From Apiospora phragmitis (lineage: Eukaryota > Ascomycota > Sordariomycetes > Amphisphaeriales > Apiosporaceae), in assembly GCA_038363925.1 (NCBI GenBank), contig JAQQWL010000018.1:124001-188000 (forward strand): 64,000 bases of DNA, read 5' to 3'. The notes beneath the pieces are model-generated. The model was not told the DNA's origin. It worked only from the letters and a program-made list of their open reading frames with translations, and searched no databases. A program made the translations under genes and the position numbers. Below, one piece after another: positions 55,349-64,000 of this stretch (positions are counted from its first letter, which is position 1; every line of letters begins with the position of its first letter).

Positions 55349-56760
55349 ATGCTTCTCGAGATTTCAAAATACCTCGGGCCTAGGGACATCTCCTCTCTAT
55401 GTCGCTGCTCAAAAGTTCTACTAGAGTTTTGGCGCAAAACGCTATACGAAAGTAATGTGCGGAATGGACGATCTTCCGCAGTCTCTCTTGCCATCAAATC
55501 ATTAAAGCGTATCCCGACTACAAAGGACCTCGAATTTGCACTTGGAACTATCAATCACTCCGTTCACGCAAAGGCTGACTTAGAGATGAAACACTCTGTT
55601 GATCTCCCAGATTCAAGTCCATTGCTACAATCTCGGAATAGGGTCAAAAGTTTCCTGCCACCGCTGTTTATATCGATTGCTCTCGATCAGACGAAGATTT
55701 CGAAGAGGTTGATCGAAGCAGGGGGCCCATTGGTTCTAGTAGCCCCCTTAATACTGCACTCCATCACGCTGCATATCATGGTTCTACGGCTATGGTGGAA
55801 CACATCTTGAAGGAAAAACTTATTGGCATACATATGGAGGATAACTTCGGGTATACGGCTATATTCTCCGCCGTGGTGGGAAATCGACCAACGAAAAAGC
55901 TGATCCAGCTTCTTTTCAAGCATGGCGCTGATGTGAACAAAACGATAACCCGTGTCGACAGGGATCTAGACAGTCCGCTTTCCATCGCGTGCGATCGGGG
56001 TAAATGGATGATCGCAGAGTTATTGCTGGTGTTGGGGGCTCCAACACGAAAACCAGATTGTTCGGATTTACGAAGCATGCCGCGTGGGTTGAGCCCCTAT
56101 TCGCGCACAGCCCTCACGGCTGCCGTGTTGCCTGCCACGAACCCTTCCACAGACGCCAGATCCCGGTATGCAAGACGAAGGATCATTTTAGAGTTACTAA
56201 AATCGGGCGAAGATTCGAATCAACGTTACAACCACCGAGGCCCTGTACCCAGAACCTCCTCCCTTCTCTTCGCCCTAGTATGCCAAGGGCGCTACTGGGA
56301 AGCGGAAATGCTGCTAGAGAGTGACACTCTCAAAATTGATACGCCCACATCGGATGGTCAGACGACACTGAATTGGGCCTTGTCGCCTCAACATGGCGCC
56401 CCGGACTTTGCCGCTTTGCTTCTATGCAAGGGAGCGGCAATTCCACAGCGACGAGCCCAAGAGATTCTGAAGCTTACGCAAGACGTGTGCAATACCACCG
56501 ACATGAGGGCCGTTGCGGGTGTGTTGTCCGAGAACCGATCGTTAGCACGATGCTTTCAGGTTCTGTATACTCACTGTCTATCAGGATTGCGGGAGCAGCA
56601 GAGCGAGATTGCCAATGCATTCGTCCAAAACGCGCCTGCCTTCATAGTCGACCTGGTAATAAAGAAGAACCAATACTATGCACACTTGGAAAACCAGAAT
56701 CTAGAGGATGCCTTGCATCGGAGCACAATACACCAACCACTCGAGTCAGAGAGAAAGTGA
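55349..56760 (+). CDS. F-box and ankyrin-repeat protein (one frame change)
   Basis: The N-terminus (FEMLLEISKYLGPRDISSLC) is an F-box, which in fungi links Skp1 of SCF ubiquitin ligases to substrates. ATG 55349 is the first in frame but sits inside the F-box, so the true start may be a few codons upstream. At about 55727 one G is missing in GGGGG. After it the frame reads SPLNTALHHAAYHGSTAMVE, a typical ankyrin repeat, followed by KLIQLLFKHGADVNK, SPLSIACDRGKWMIAELLL, TSDGQTTLNWALSPQHGAPD and others up to 56760. About 470 residues. Substrate unknown. F-box/ankyrin genes are abundant and fast-turnover in fungal accessory regions. Confidence 0.75.
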
Positions 56761-57184
56761 TGGTGTCTTCGTTAAGCATGGGAATGATGGACTTTATGGC
56801 ATACACATCGATGTTGATGCTTTTTCCCAAGTTTGGCATGGGGGCGCAGGATGAGGACGTGTTCTTCCAGTTGCGCCGCCATGTTCTGAAGAATATACTT
56901 TTGGAGAGAGCTACAGATAACTTTCAATTACTATTTGTCACACATTCCCGATGTCTGGGGACGTTCTCATCCCTGACAGTTAGAAAATTTTCTCTTCATT
57001 CCACCATCCCCGTTTCGGACATGTATTGTCACCCTGAAGGTATAGAAACAAATGACTGGAGAAGCGTAGTTAACGCTGCGCTGTCCAGGAGTGTCTGGGG
57101 AAGCTCACTCGCTTTGTCCACCTTGCCCGTCCGCAAGAGGAAGTTTTGAATAGCCCAATCAGGCACACCTTGAATGCTGTCAGA
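56761..57184 (+). other. 3' region of the ankyrin gene, open frame of unclear status
   Basis: An open frame runs to 57149 (MGMMDFMAYTSMLMLFPKFG, QLRRHVLKNILLERATDNFQ). It overlaps the ankyrin gene's 3' end in another frame and may be a continuation after a further frame change or an unused frame. I cannot decide. Confidence 0.3.
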
Positions 57185-58185
57185 AACTGAGTGTTACCGA
57201 ATCCGAGCGGCTCCTACACCAGGGCCTCCAGCCGAACCAGATGTCCGACTCCCACAGCACAATCGAGCTGCTCGAGTACCTAACCTACCTGCCTTTAGCG
57301 ATTAAGCAGGCCTCGGCTTATATGGCGTTAAACGAACGTATAACAATTACAAAGTACATTCAATCTTGCAAATTAAGCGGACCAGAGCATGATTAAAATG
57401 CTTAGCAAAGACTTTAAGGATGAAGACCGATACGAGGAGATCGGTAACGCGATAGCCGTAACATGGCTTATATCTTTCCAGCAGATCTCGCGTGATGCGC
57501 CACTAGCGGCAGGCTACCTCCAATCCATCGCTTACTTCGCAGAAAAGGACATCCCTATCTCCTTTCTATCGGCTGGGGAGGACGAGATAGAGAGATAGAG
57601 AGAGACGAGGCGATTAGCACCTTGCAGGCGTACGCATTTATTCTAGATCGCGGCACACCCGATCGGATCGATATCCACCGGCTCGTGCGTCTTGCCATGC
57701 GGAACTGGGTTCAAGCCCAGGGAGGACAGAGTCAGCAGGTTACGGACATCGTACGGCAGCTCTCCAAGAAGTTTCCATGGCCGAAGCACGAAAACCGAGA
57801 CATGTGGACATGGTACTTGCCCCATGCGCAAGCGGTGTTGGGGCTGAGTGATGAATGCAGCGAACGCAAGATGCTAGTGTCGGTACAGCATAACGTTGCA
57901 GGATGCTACGCCTTACTTGGAAAGTACTCGGAGGCGGAGGAGATGGATCGGCAGACACTGGCGCTGAAGGAGACGGTGCTGGGCCGCGAGCATCCCGACA
58001 CACTCGGCAGCATGAACAACCTGGCAATCGTGCTCGAGATGCAGGGGAAGTACTCGGAGGCGGAGGAGATGCATCGGCAGACACTGGCGCTGACGGAGAC
58101 AGTGCTGGGAAGAGAACATCCTGAAACTGTGAGGAGCAGGAATAACCTGGCGAAAGTACTCAGAAACATGGAAATGCGTAGCTAG
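57185..58185 (+). pseudogene. NB-ARC/TPR (NLR-like) receptor, 5' deleted and frame-broken
   Basis: From about 57190: TESERLLHQGLQPNQ, then EYLTYLPLAIKQASAYMALN, which is the GLPLA-type motif at the end of an NB-ARC domain. After a stop the frame resumes at 57389 with the winged-helix-like part (DRYEEIGNAIAVTWLISFQQ). A short duplication (gatagaga twice, near 57590) shifts the frame. The third part (57622-58185) has VRLAMRNWVQAQGG and then 42-residue TPR units (YSEAEEMDRQTLALKETVLG, REHPDTLGSMNNLA) in direct repeat. The P-loop and the N-terminal effector domain are missing. In fungi such STAND proteins act in non-self recognition and programmed cell death; this one cannot be intact. Confidence 0.82.
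57919..58140 (+). repeat. 126-bp direct repeats (TPR units)
   Basis: The first unit starts at 57919 and the next at 58045; the second is cut short by the gene end. The units are nearly identical at DNA level over their first 60 bases (aagtactcggaggcggagga in both), which suggests recent unit duplication or conversion. Confidence 0.85.
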
Positions 58186-58951
58186 GTAGATAGAACTAGT
58201 TAGCAAGCACACCGGTCGAACGGATTTAAATACGGCTTGATCACTGAGAATTGTATAATGCTTGTGAGCAACTGGTCAGATGTGGCAGCACGCTACAGCA
58301 TAGTTCGGCACCAGGTGGCATACATCAAGCCTAGGAATGGTCTGGCGTATGCCACACACAGTGAGCGTATATCAAGATGGGATGAATTGGTGTGCGCTTA
58401 GATACCAAGGACCTATATATAGGGCCCGGTAGATAGTTGCTAAAATCCAAGGCTTTGAACCCCCGCCTCTCAGGACCTGCTGTGCTGACCGAATGCTCAC
58501 AATGCTTTACTCCTTGTCCATGAACAGTAGTTAGAAACTGTAGCAGTAAGCAATTATCGCCATAGCGAAACGGAGACCACGTTAAGTAGTAAGGTAGATT
58601 CTCATTCGAGCTATATTACTTAGTATAACGAGGGTAAGCTATTAAAGATGTACAGAGATTCGGGTGGTCTTCGTTGACATTAGTATTATAACACCAATTA
58701 TTACTGGCTGTGTGGTGAGCACGGGAGCGACAGCCAGCGTTCCGGGATGAATCTCTTCTCGGAGACCTGATTGTGAGGGCCTAGTCTGGATAGCGCGAAA
58801 TTGGTTTATACATGAATCACTTCAATGCGAAAGTTTTGATTCACTCTATGTGTGACCACTCTACGGATGACCAGACTTCATGACGAATGCGTTGCTCAGG
58901 TCTGTCATGCATTCGGATTTCCATGGCTGGTTTGTGTTGCGCCAGCGCGTG
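58186..58951. other. Intergenic, nothing recognised
   Basis: No gene or repeat seen. Composition ordinary. Confidence 0.4.
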
Positions 58952-59432
58952 TCATAGGACAAATATATGTGAGGGGTCTCGAGCGAGAACTAGGGCGCAC
59001 CCAGTGAAAGGCGGGGTTTCCGACGCGAAGGGAAAGCCATCCACCCGAAAGAGCCGGCACCCCTGTAGGGCACGCGAAGCGACGCGTCCGTCGCGACTTT
59101 CCGCTCGCCCAGCTTTCCATCTTCGAGCCGTGGCGTTTCCGCTCGATCGACAGACAGCTGATCTATAGCCGCGCTGTTCACTCTCGAGAGCACTGATGAG
59201 ATCCGCCTGGGTTTTCAACACCTGCTCCTGGAGATCGCGAGATGTCTGCATCTCACTGATTTGCTCCAAAAGCGCCGCCACCTTGATTTGCAGCTGAACA
59301 TTCTTCGCGCCCTAGCGTTTGGACCTGGGTCTGGCCATTGTAGAGGTGGACTGCGAACTCATGCATGGCTGCACTGAACACCCCAAACGGCACCAGGTGT
59401 GCCGTTTCTTGAGGGATCTGACTAGATGCCAT
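58952..59432 (-). pseudogene. Small coiled-coil protein overrun by a GC-rich repeat
   Basis: ATG 59432 gives MASSQIPQETAHLVPFGVFS and EFAVHLYNGQTQVQTLG. Near 59310, next to a GGG run, the frame changes by one base into NVQLQIKVAALLEQISEMQT and KTQADLISALESEQRG, a clear amphipathic helix. From about 59160 the frame enters the GC-rich repeat also found at 19471-19650, so the C-terminus is not native. Function unknown. Confidence 0.45.
58979..59160. repeat. GC-rich ~180-bp dispersed repeat, copy 2
   Basis: Same orientation as 19471-19650 with small indels. It sits in the 3' part of a small minus-strand gene. Confidence 0.75.
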
Positions 59433-60019
59433 GATTCTTTTTAATTTGACCGCTGCCGTGTGCATGAGCAGGGCCTGTGTTTGTGTGTGGATGTGTGTAT
59501 TAATATGATCATAACGAAGGCCCTTTTCGGCCGTTTATACTACACCGTAGTTAGATTCAAGTGAGAATAAAACCCGAAAGTCTTGCTAATTAGGCTTGTA
59601 GTGCCCACACTGTGTACACATGTCCCATAACTGCTGTGCTCCAAAAAGCACCATTATCACAGGCTGTATCATGATCTCCAAGCCAGCTGTCCAGTCTGCT
59701 GCATCTGCTGCCTGTATAGGCCATGCTCCCGGGTCGGCTGGCCGACCTTCTTCCGACCCATGTTACTTATTGTAGCATGCTAAAGTCAGCAGTGGCTCGA
59801 CGACACTGTGCACCACAGGATTTAACAAGCATCCAGAGATGGCCCTCTGTTACCTGCAGGCCCATTCTCGTTCAAATTGGTCTCCAGAGCCGGTCATGGC
59901 GTAGTAGGAATAATCACTTCATTGGATCTTCCGTTGATCGTCGATATATGTATTTAAAGGCCGTCGGCTCGCAGGTGTCTTACAGACTTTTAAGCACGGC
60001 ACCAACCAGCACAGAATCG
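59433..60019. other. Divergent promoter region
   Basis: Lies between ATG 59432 (minus) and ATG 60020 (plus). An open frame extends from 59723 into the plus-strand gene, but the ATG at 60020 begins the distinctive N-terminus, so I treat the part before as 5' untranslated. Confidence 0.45.
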
Positions 60020-60478
60020 ATGGGAAACTTCTCTAGCTGCCTCGCGCTTAGACCGAGAGTTACTACAGGCAATAAATACGCAGAAAGAAGCTATTACAAG
60101 TCCATGCCAAGAAATCAAAACTCGCGCCGGCCCAGACGAGAACACTGCCAGGAACCTCGGACCCGCAGAATGTACTCGCACCATCGACACAGCTCGATTC
60201 GGTACGTCCTCGTAGACATTGGAGGTAAAGACGATTACCTATCCAGGGAGAGGAGAAAGGAATCTCGAGCTGTTTATTCTAGCCCACATTATGATGACTG
60301 CCACCAATACGTACAATTGTATAGTAGGACGAACAAAACGGATGTCACTCGGGAAGAAATAGAGGAACAACTGCTTCGAAATCTAGCAGTCGCAAGACAC
60401 AATGCCAAGATAGCATCCCGTCCAGCACTTCCGCGTCCACGCCGTGTGCATTTTGGTTCGGTCACCAACATTTGTTGA
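60020..60478 (+). CDS. Predicted N-myristoylated small basic protein (152 aa)
   Basis: From ATG 60020 the protein begins MGNFSSCLALRPRV. Gly2 with Ser at position 6 fits the N-myristoyltransferase consensus, and Cys7 could be palmitoylated, so membrane anchoring is likely. The rest is highly basic with Arg, Tyr and Ser (SYYKSMPRNQNSRRPRREHC) and ends with a helical acidic/basic stretch (DVTREEIEEQLLRNLAVARH) and PRRVHFGSVTNIC. No known family. The frame is open upstream to 59723, so a longer start is possible but would bury the signal. Confidence 0.6.
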   Translation: MGNFSSCLALRPRVTTGNKYAERSYYKSMPRNQNSRRPRREHCQEPRTRRMYSHHRHSSIRYVLVDIGGKDDYLSRERRKESRAVYSSPHYDDCHQYVQLYSRTNKTDVTREEIEEQLLRNLAVARHNAKIASRPALPRPRRVHFGSVTNIC

Positions 60479-61082
60479 AGAGTTGGTTTGTAGTGATGCA
60501 CCTGTAAGGGTTCAAGGGGTTTATTCAACGGACTTGATCCTGCTACATACGAGTATTCTAAACCTAAAGAAAGAAAGAAAAGGAAGCCCGGAACGGGCTC
60601 CGGCTATGCTTGTGTAGAAATAGCTTCGTGATGGTCAGGGCGTCTTGACTTATGCGTATCGATAGTTGGCCGAGGAATGCCGAGGCCTCACTCGGGCCAT
60701 AGCCCGTGACAGCATCTAATGCAAGCGGATGTCATTGTAGGCTATCTTAAGCAGGAAGAATGAGATACGGCTCCATCTGCTGGCTCATGGGAGTATCGCT
60801 ACATACTGTTAAGATGTTGGGAGATACCTCTCCTCACTTCTCTGCAAGTCTACCAGATTCCAGATGTATCTAGATTCTTCTATAGATACTCTGTCCACTT
60901 CTGACTAGGTCTATAAAAACCTAGCCTGCAACCAGGCTTCAGGAGTGGAAGGACAAGGCATTTTAGATAATACACTCCTTCGCCCCTCTTGCACAAAATT
61001 GTTCCAAAAACCAGACTAGGAAAATTACGAGCCAGTACCTCGGAAGATATACCTAATGCTAGAGACGAGAAGCAGCGAGAAC
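60479..61082. other. Intergenic, nothing recognised
   Basis: No coding or repeat signal. Upstream of the plus-strand ORF near 61083-61613. Confidence 0.4.
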
Positions 61083-61613
61083 CATGAATGATTTGTCACG
61101 TACGTGGGTTGGCCTGGACTTTTTGCTGCCACTGCTGCTGTGGTGGTGACTTCGAGACATTTTGACTCTGACGTTGACGAGAGACTGTGCTTTGGGAAGG
61201 AACGGGAGGGGAGCTGGTTGAGTAGGGGCTTTAATAGCTATGGATTCCCGGTACCGCTTGTTTGGGACGAAAAGACACAGAAGTTCAGCGGAGATAATGC
61301 CATGAATCGAAAATGGGTGTGTATAACTTGTGGTGAGATGGCTAGAATGTTGGAGGACCCAAACGTCGAGGTGATGGTTTCGGGATAGGAAGTGAGCAGG
61401 TTACTGGCCCGTGGAGGTATACATTGGAAGGTGTTGAAACTCGTTGGCTACGAGGAGACCAAGTATGAAGATCCGAGAGTGACCATAAGACAATGCATAT
61501 ATGTGACAACTTCCCAAGGCTCTTCTGCGATGTATTTTCTAAGCGGTTCCATTGATAAATCTACAGTAACTTGCTCTCCTAGAGGTAATGAAAACGCAGG
61601 ATGTCTGTGGTGA
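61083..61613 (+). pseudogene. Unknown protein split by an in-frame TAG
   Basis: The frame gives FGKEREGSWLSRGFNSYGFP, VPLVWDEKTQKFSGDNAMNR, WVCITCGEMARMLEDPNVEV and MVSG, then TAG (61386-61388), then in the same frame EVSRLLARGGIHWKVLKLVG, YEETKYEDPRVTIRQCIYVT and TSQGSSAMYFLSGSIDKSTV to 61613. The two halves read as one protein. The start is unclear: ATG 61083 followed by a GTACGT donor at 61099 suggests a tiny first exon and an intron. No family recognised. Confidence 0.45.
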
Positions 61614-61657
61614 AGTGGACATCCAGATCTTCATGGCCTTCTATGTACTTCGTAACG

Positions 61658-62058
61658 TTATGCTTTACCTGCTCTTATCCCCGCCAAGATTGGCGAAGCT
61701 GTCTGCTGTAGTACTAGCTCTTCCACAACCCCTATCGACTTCTGAAGCAGGACAAGTGCTTTATGTAGATTTGCAAATAGCCTGTAGAGATTTTCAACAT
61801 CGGAAGACGATCGCTCCTCTGGGGGGAATCTCGACGTGCTGGACTGCTCCGACACAGCGAAACTGCTCTCGTCCGAGGCCGAGTCATCGATAAAGTCCTT
61901 GAGGCTGCCTGGGCTGTCTAGCACATCACTAGAGCAATGACTGTTGGTTCCTAAATTAATCAGCCAATGAAAACCCTCGAATATTTAGCCATCGACTCAC
62001 CTATGTCGTCGCCTTCCGCGTCCGAATCAGCAAGGAATGTGTTGCCGTGGCCCGACAT
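61658..62058 (-). CDS. Intact small two-exon gene, 116 aa, unknown
   Basis: Exon 1 62058-62001, intron 61951-62000 (GTGAGT...TTTAG, 50 bases), exon 2 61950-61658; 351 bases, no break. Protein: MSGHGNTFLADSDAEGDDIG, then an acidic, Ser-rich middle (LKDFIDDSASDESSFAVSEQ), then a hydrophobic helix (VENLYRLFANLHKALVLLQK) and SPILAGIRAGKA. No signal peptide and no Cys pattern. It converges with the broken plus-strand gene 61083-61613 (44 bases apart). Confidence 0.65.
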
Positions 62059-62430
62059 TTCGGCGGCTTCCCTTTTAGATATGCTCTATATGTATGAATT
62101 TCGGTTGGATGGGTGTCTTGGATAAGTAACGGAAAGCTCAGTTTCAATACGAAGCCTGACAGGAATGAGAGGCGGAGGGGCAGAAGCCTTGTGAGGTTCT
62201 ACATACTACAACCACTACTTTACCGGATATATATACTGAAGCCGAGCTGTATGTACGGTCAAAATGAAAGCCCAGTGTCATCAGCCGTTCAACTTCTTGC
62301 TCTTTTCGCTGTTTAACTGCTCGCACCGTAGAAATGTAGATAAGTAGGAGTCAAGGGGGCGAAACGATGATTCTCTGAGGAACTATGATCCTGCTCCAGA
62401 AGACACGGACTGGTGATACTAGGCTTTGAA
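62059..62430. other. Upstream of the small two-exon gene
   Basis: No other gene recognised. AT-rich stretches near 62210-62240. Confidence 0.4.
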
Positions 62431-62820
62431 TCACGTCCCCCATTTGGCTTGAAACCCGCTGCTGTTCGCTAGCTTCCATAATTCTGGGCGGCGGATCAGC
62501 AACTCTGCCCCCAGGTAGTCAAATAGTAGCATGCGTTTGTTGTGACCCAAATCCTCAATACTGCTCTTCTGGTTCATATCTATCAGTATCATAAAGCAAT
62601 ACTTAACGGTGTGGCTTATGCAGCTCATTTCGAAGTTCCTCAAGGCTCTTTTGGCGGCGCGCAGCAGACGGCCTCGGAGACGTCCTACATAGTATGGGGA
62701 GAAACCGTAGGACCTGCCGTAGAATTGTTGGTGGAATATCGAAAATGAAAGTGTACTACCTGGATTGAAGGTTTGTTGTGATTGGGGCCATTGCATGGAA
62801 ACATTCGGCTCACGTGCCAA
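62431..62820 (-). CDS. Hypothetical ORF, 130 codons
   Basis: Minus-strand open frame, first ATG at 62796 (MQWPQSQQTFNPGSTLSFSI). The later part is helical (RGRLLRAAKRALRNFEMSCI, KRMLLFDYLGAELLIRRPEL). It may be a 3' exon, because 'KLANSSGFQAKWGT' then stop looks natural. No family recognised. Confidence 0.3.
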   Translation of the reverse strand: MAREPNVSMQWPQSQQTFNPGSTLSFSIFHQQFYGRSYGFSPYYVGRLRGRLLRAAKRALRNFEMSCISHTVKYCFMILIDMNQKSSIEDLGHNKRMLLFDYLGAELLIRRPELWKLANSSGFQAKWGT

Positions 62821-62846
62821 AAGAGCATGAATATTGGATGATGGAA

Positions 62847-63120
62847 GAAGCGGGTTAAGGGGTGGCTGGTATCAGCCACGGGAGAAGGTGGCTGTGCTAC
62901 GTGGGGCGGGCTTCCAGTTCAATTGCAGTCAGTCAGTGCTCGAAACAGCAATAAATGCCATGATCAACTTCTTACCCGACATAACGACGTAATTCAGTAG
63001 GCATGAAAAAAGCGATCCTTCGTATCGCGCTGGCAATGCGCCGCATAACGTACGCTCGATGACCGACGACCGACAATATGAGTCGAAATCCGACACAGCA
63101 TGGCGGCGAGCGTCAGGCGC
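62847..63120 (+). repeat. Dispersed repeat R, longest copy
   Basis: Contains all blocks seen in the other two copies: the 'gaagcgggttaaggggtggctgg' edge shared with 44642-44815, the central 'aagttgatcatggcatt' block (reverse) shared with 770-919, and the 'gtcgaaatccgacacagcatggcg' edge. Terminal inverted repeats or target duplications are not evident. Probably a short non-autonomous element. Confidence 0.75.
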
Positions 63121-63328
63121 GGAACTGGTCTTTCTAGTTGGGAAGTGATGCATAACTTACACTTATGGCCAGAGGCGAAGTTCTGGACGACGCACGGCCT
63201 GCGAAGCATAACCATGCGAGAGCCGAGTTGGCAGCATCCGACTCCGAGCAGACGTGGCGGACCGAAGTGAGCCTGCAACGAAAGCGGCCAGCAGTATCGG
63301 ATCCTTGGCCTACTCGTGAGCAAGCGAC
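63121..63328. other. Spacer, nothing recognised
   Basis: Between repeat R and the 3' end of the right-edge gene; no features seen. Confidence 0.4.
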
Positions 63329-64000
63329 TCATCTGCAGCTGCGGTCAGTTCCGGGCTCTACGTGTGGGACGTACCACCGTTCCTGAGCCAGTCTAGATGC
63401 CTGCAGGATTGCATGGGCGACATTGTAAGATGGCGGCGGTGGTGGTTGCTGACGAGGGGCGCTGTGGCGTCCTGCAGCCCCCGACGAAGGGGGCGCCATT
63501 TGTAGATCAGCCGCAGTGTCCGAGATTGCACTCCACACAGACGGGGCGTTAGTAGAGGATGCCGAGTCGCTTGAGCTGACGGAGGCATTGTCATTCTCGT
63601 CCTCGTCCTCATCCTCGTTATCATCACCAATCTTGTTGTCATCTTTCACCTCATCGGGATTGTGAGGCTCTGCATAGCCATTGGCAACATTGTAGAGATG
63701 CACGGCCTCCGAGGACTTCGTGTGAGGCGAGGCAATGGCTTCTTGAACCGTGTCGAAGGAATCGGAGGCGATCAGGGGCTCTCGCGTCTCGCCTTTCTTA
63801 GTAGTGCGAAGGACAATGGCTTTGAATTTGCCAGATGGCTCCTTAGGCGTGATGATGGATATGAATTCATCTTTACCAGTGATAAACTCGCAGTTCTCTG
63901 GAGCAATCGTAATTCAGCCGACTTGGGATTCAACATGGATTTCAAGGGGCGAAAGAACGTACCAAGGGCTTGACCCCTATAGTCAAAAAGCACCATCTGC
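63329..64000 (-). CDS. Hypothetical protein, partial at window edge, one frame change
   Basis: The minus strand enters the window as FDYRGQALGTFFRPLKSMLN and PKSAE. After a one-base change near 63917 (one A short) it continues ITIAPENCEFITGKDEFISI, PSGKFKAIVLRTTKKGETRE, then a long acidic stretch (GDDNEDEDEDENDNASVSSS) and a proline-rich end (APRQQPPPPPSYNVAHAILQ), stopping at 63329. The 5' end lies outside. The acidic and Pro-rich tail suggests a nuclear protein, but no domain is recognised. Confidence 0.5.

Noticed and set aside
56373..57149. Independent 258-codon ORF
   Set aside because: Its first half overlaps the ankyrin gene in another frame and shows no motif; only the last part could be real sequence of that gene.
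1..64000. Giant Starship-type element
   Set aside because: No tyrosine-recombinase 'captain' gene or matching direct repeats at window scale were seen, only genes of kinds that can also occur in such elements.

Overview
The window looks like an accessory, transposon-rich region of a filamentous ascomycete (Pezizomycotina). Genes carry 50-58 bp GT-AG introns. Protein families are fungal: 3CxxC zinc finger, bZIP, F-box/ankyrin, NB-ARC/TPR receptor, FAD monooxygenase, aquaglyceroporin. Mobile elements are a Tad-type LINE, hAT and pogo/Fot elements. Some repeats show RIP-like C-to-T/G-to-A transitions. I cannot place the genus. No tRNA, rRNA or CRISPR array was recognised.

Left part (1-12.3 kb): a LINE of about 8.4 kb (ORF1 with zinc knuckles; ORF2 with endonuclease, reverse transcriptase, RNase H and C-terminal zinc finger). 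Its ORF1 is split by a complete 2,998-bp hAT element with a perfect 8-bp target duplication. A 5'-truncated second hAT and a C2H2/3CxxC zinc-finger gene follow. From 12.6 to 20.6 kb: a gene split by one in-frame TAG, then a C2H2 regulator whose finger domain runs into a truncated FAD monooxygenase, then mostly empty sequence.

Middle (20.6-34.9 kb): a pogo remnant; a tail-to-tail pair of diverged paralogous four-exon genes with homologous promoters, coding cysteine-cluster proteins (the most unusual locus here); a complete pogo element with perfect 35-bp inverted repeats; tandem duplications; an AT-rich tract; and a TPR-gene remnant split by an AT-rich, TA-flanked element. From 35 to 44 kb are the most ordinary genes: an unknown two-exon gene, a bZIP gene, an Est1/SMG7-like gene and a hypothetical.

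Right part (45-64 kb): decayed aquaglyceroporin and RRM genes, a 5'-truncated second LINE copy, an unknown gene with a frame change, F-box/ankyrin and NB-ARC/TPR (NLR-like) genes, a predicted N-myristoylated protein, a small intact two-exon gene and a gene running off the right end.

Two patterns cut across the window. Many breaks are one-base frame changes in short C, G or T runs, so assembly error must be excluded before calling these pseudogenes. Four ORFs are cut by a single in-frame TAG, as CpA-directed CAG-to-TAG mutation would produce. No multi-gene pathway is evident. Functions come from motif recognition and exon models from reading splice signals by eye.
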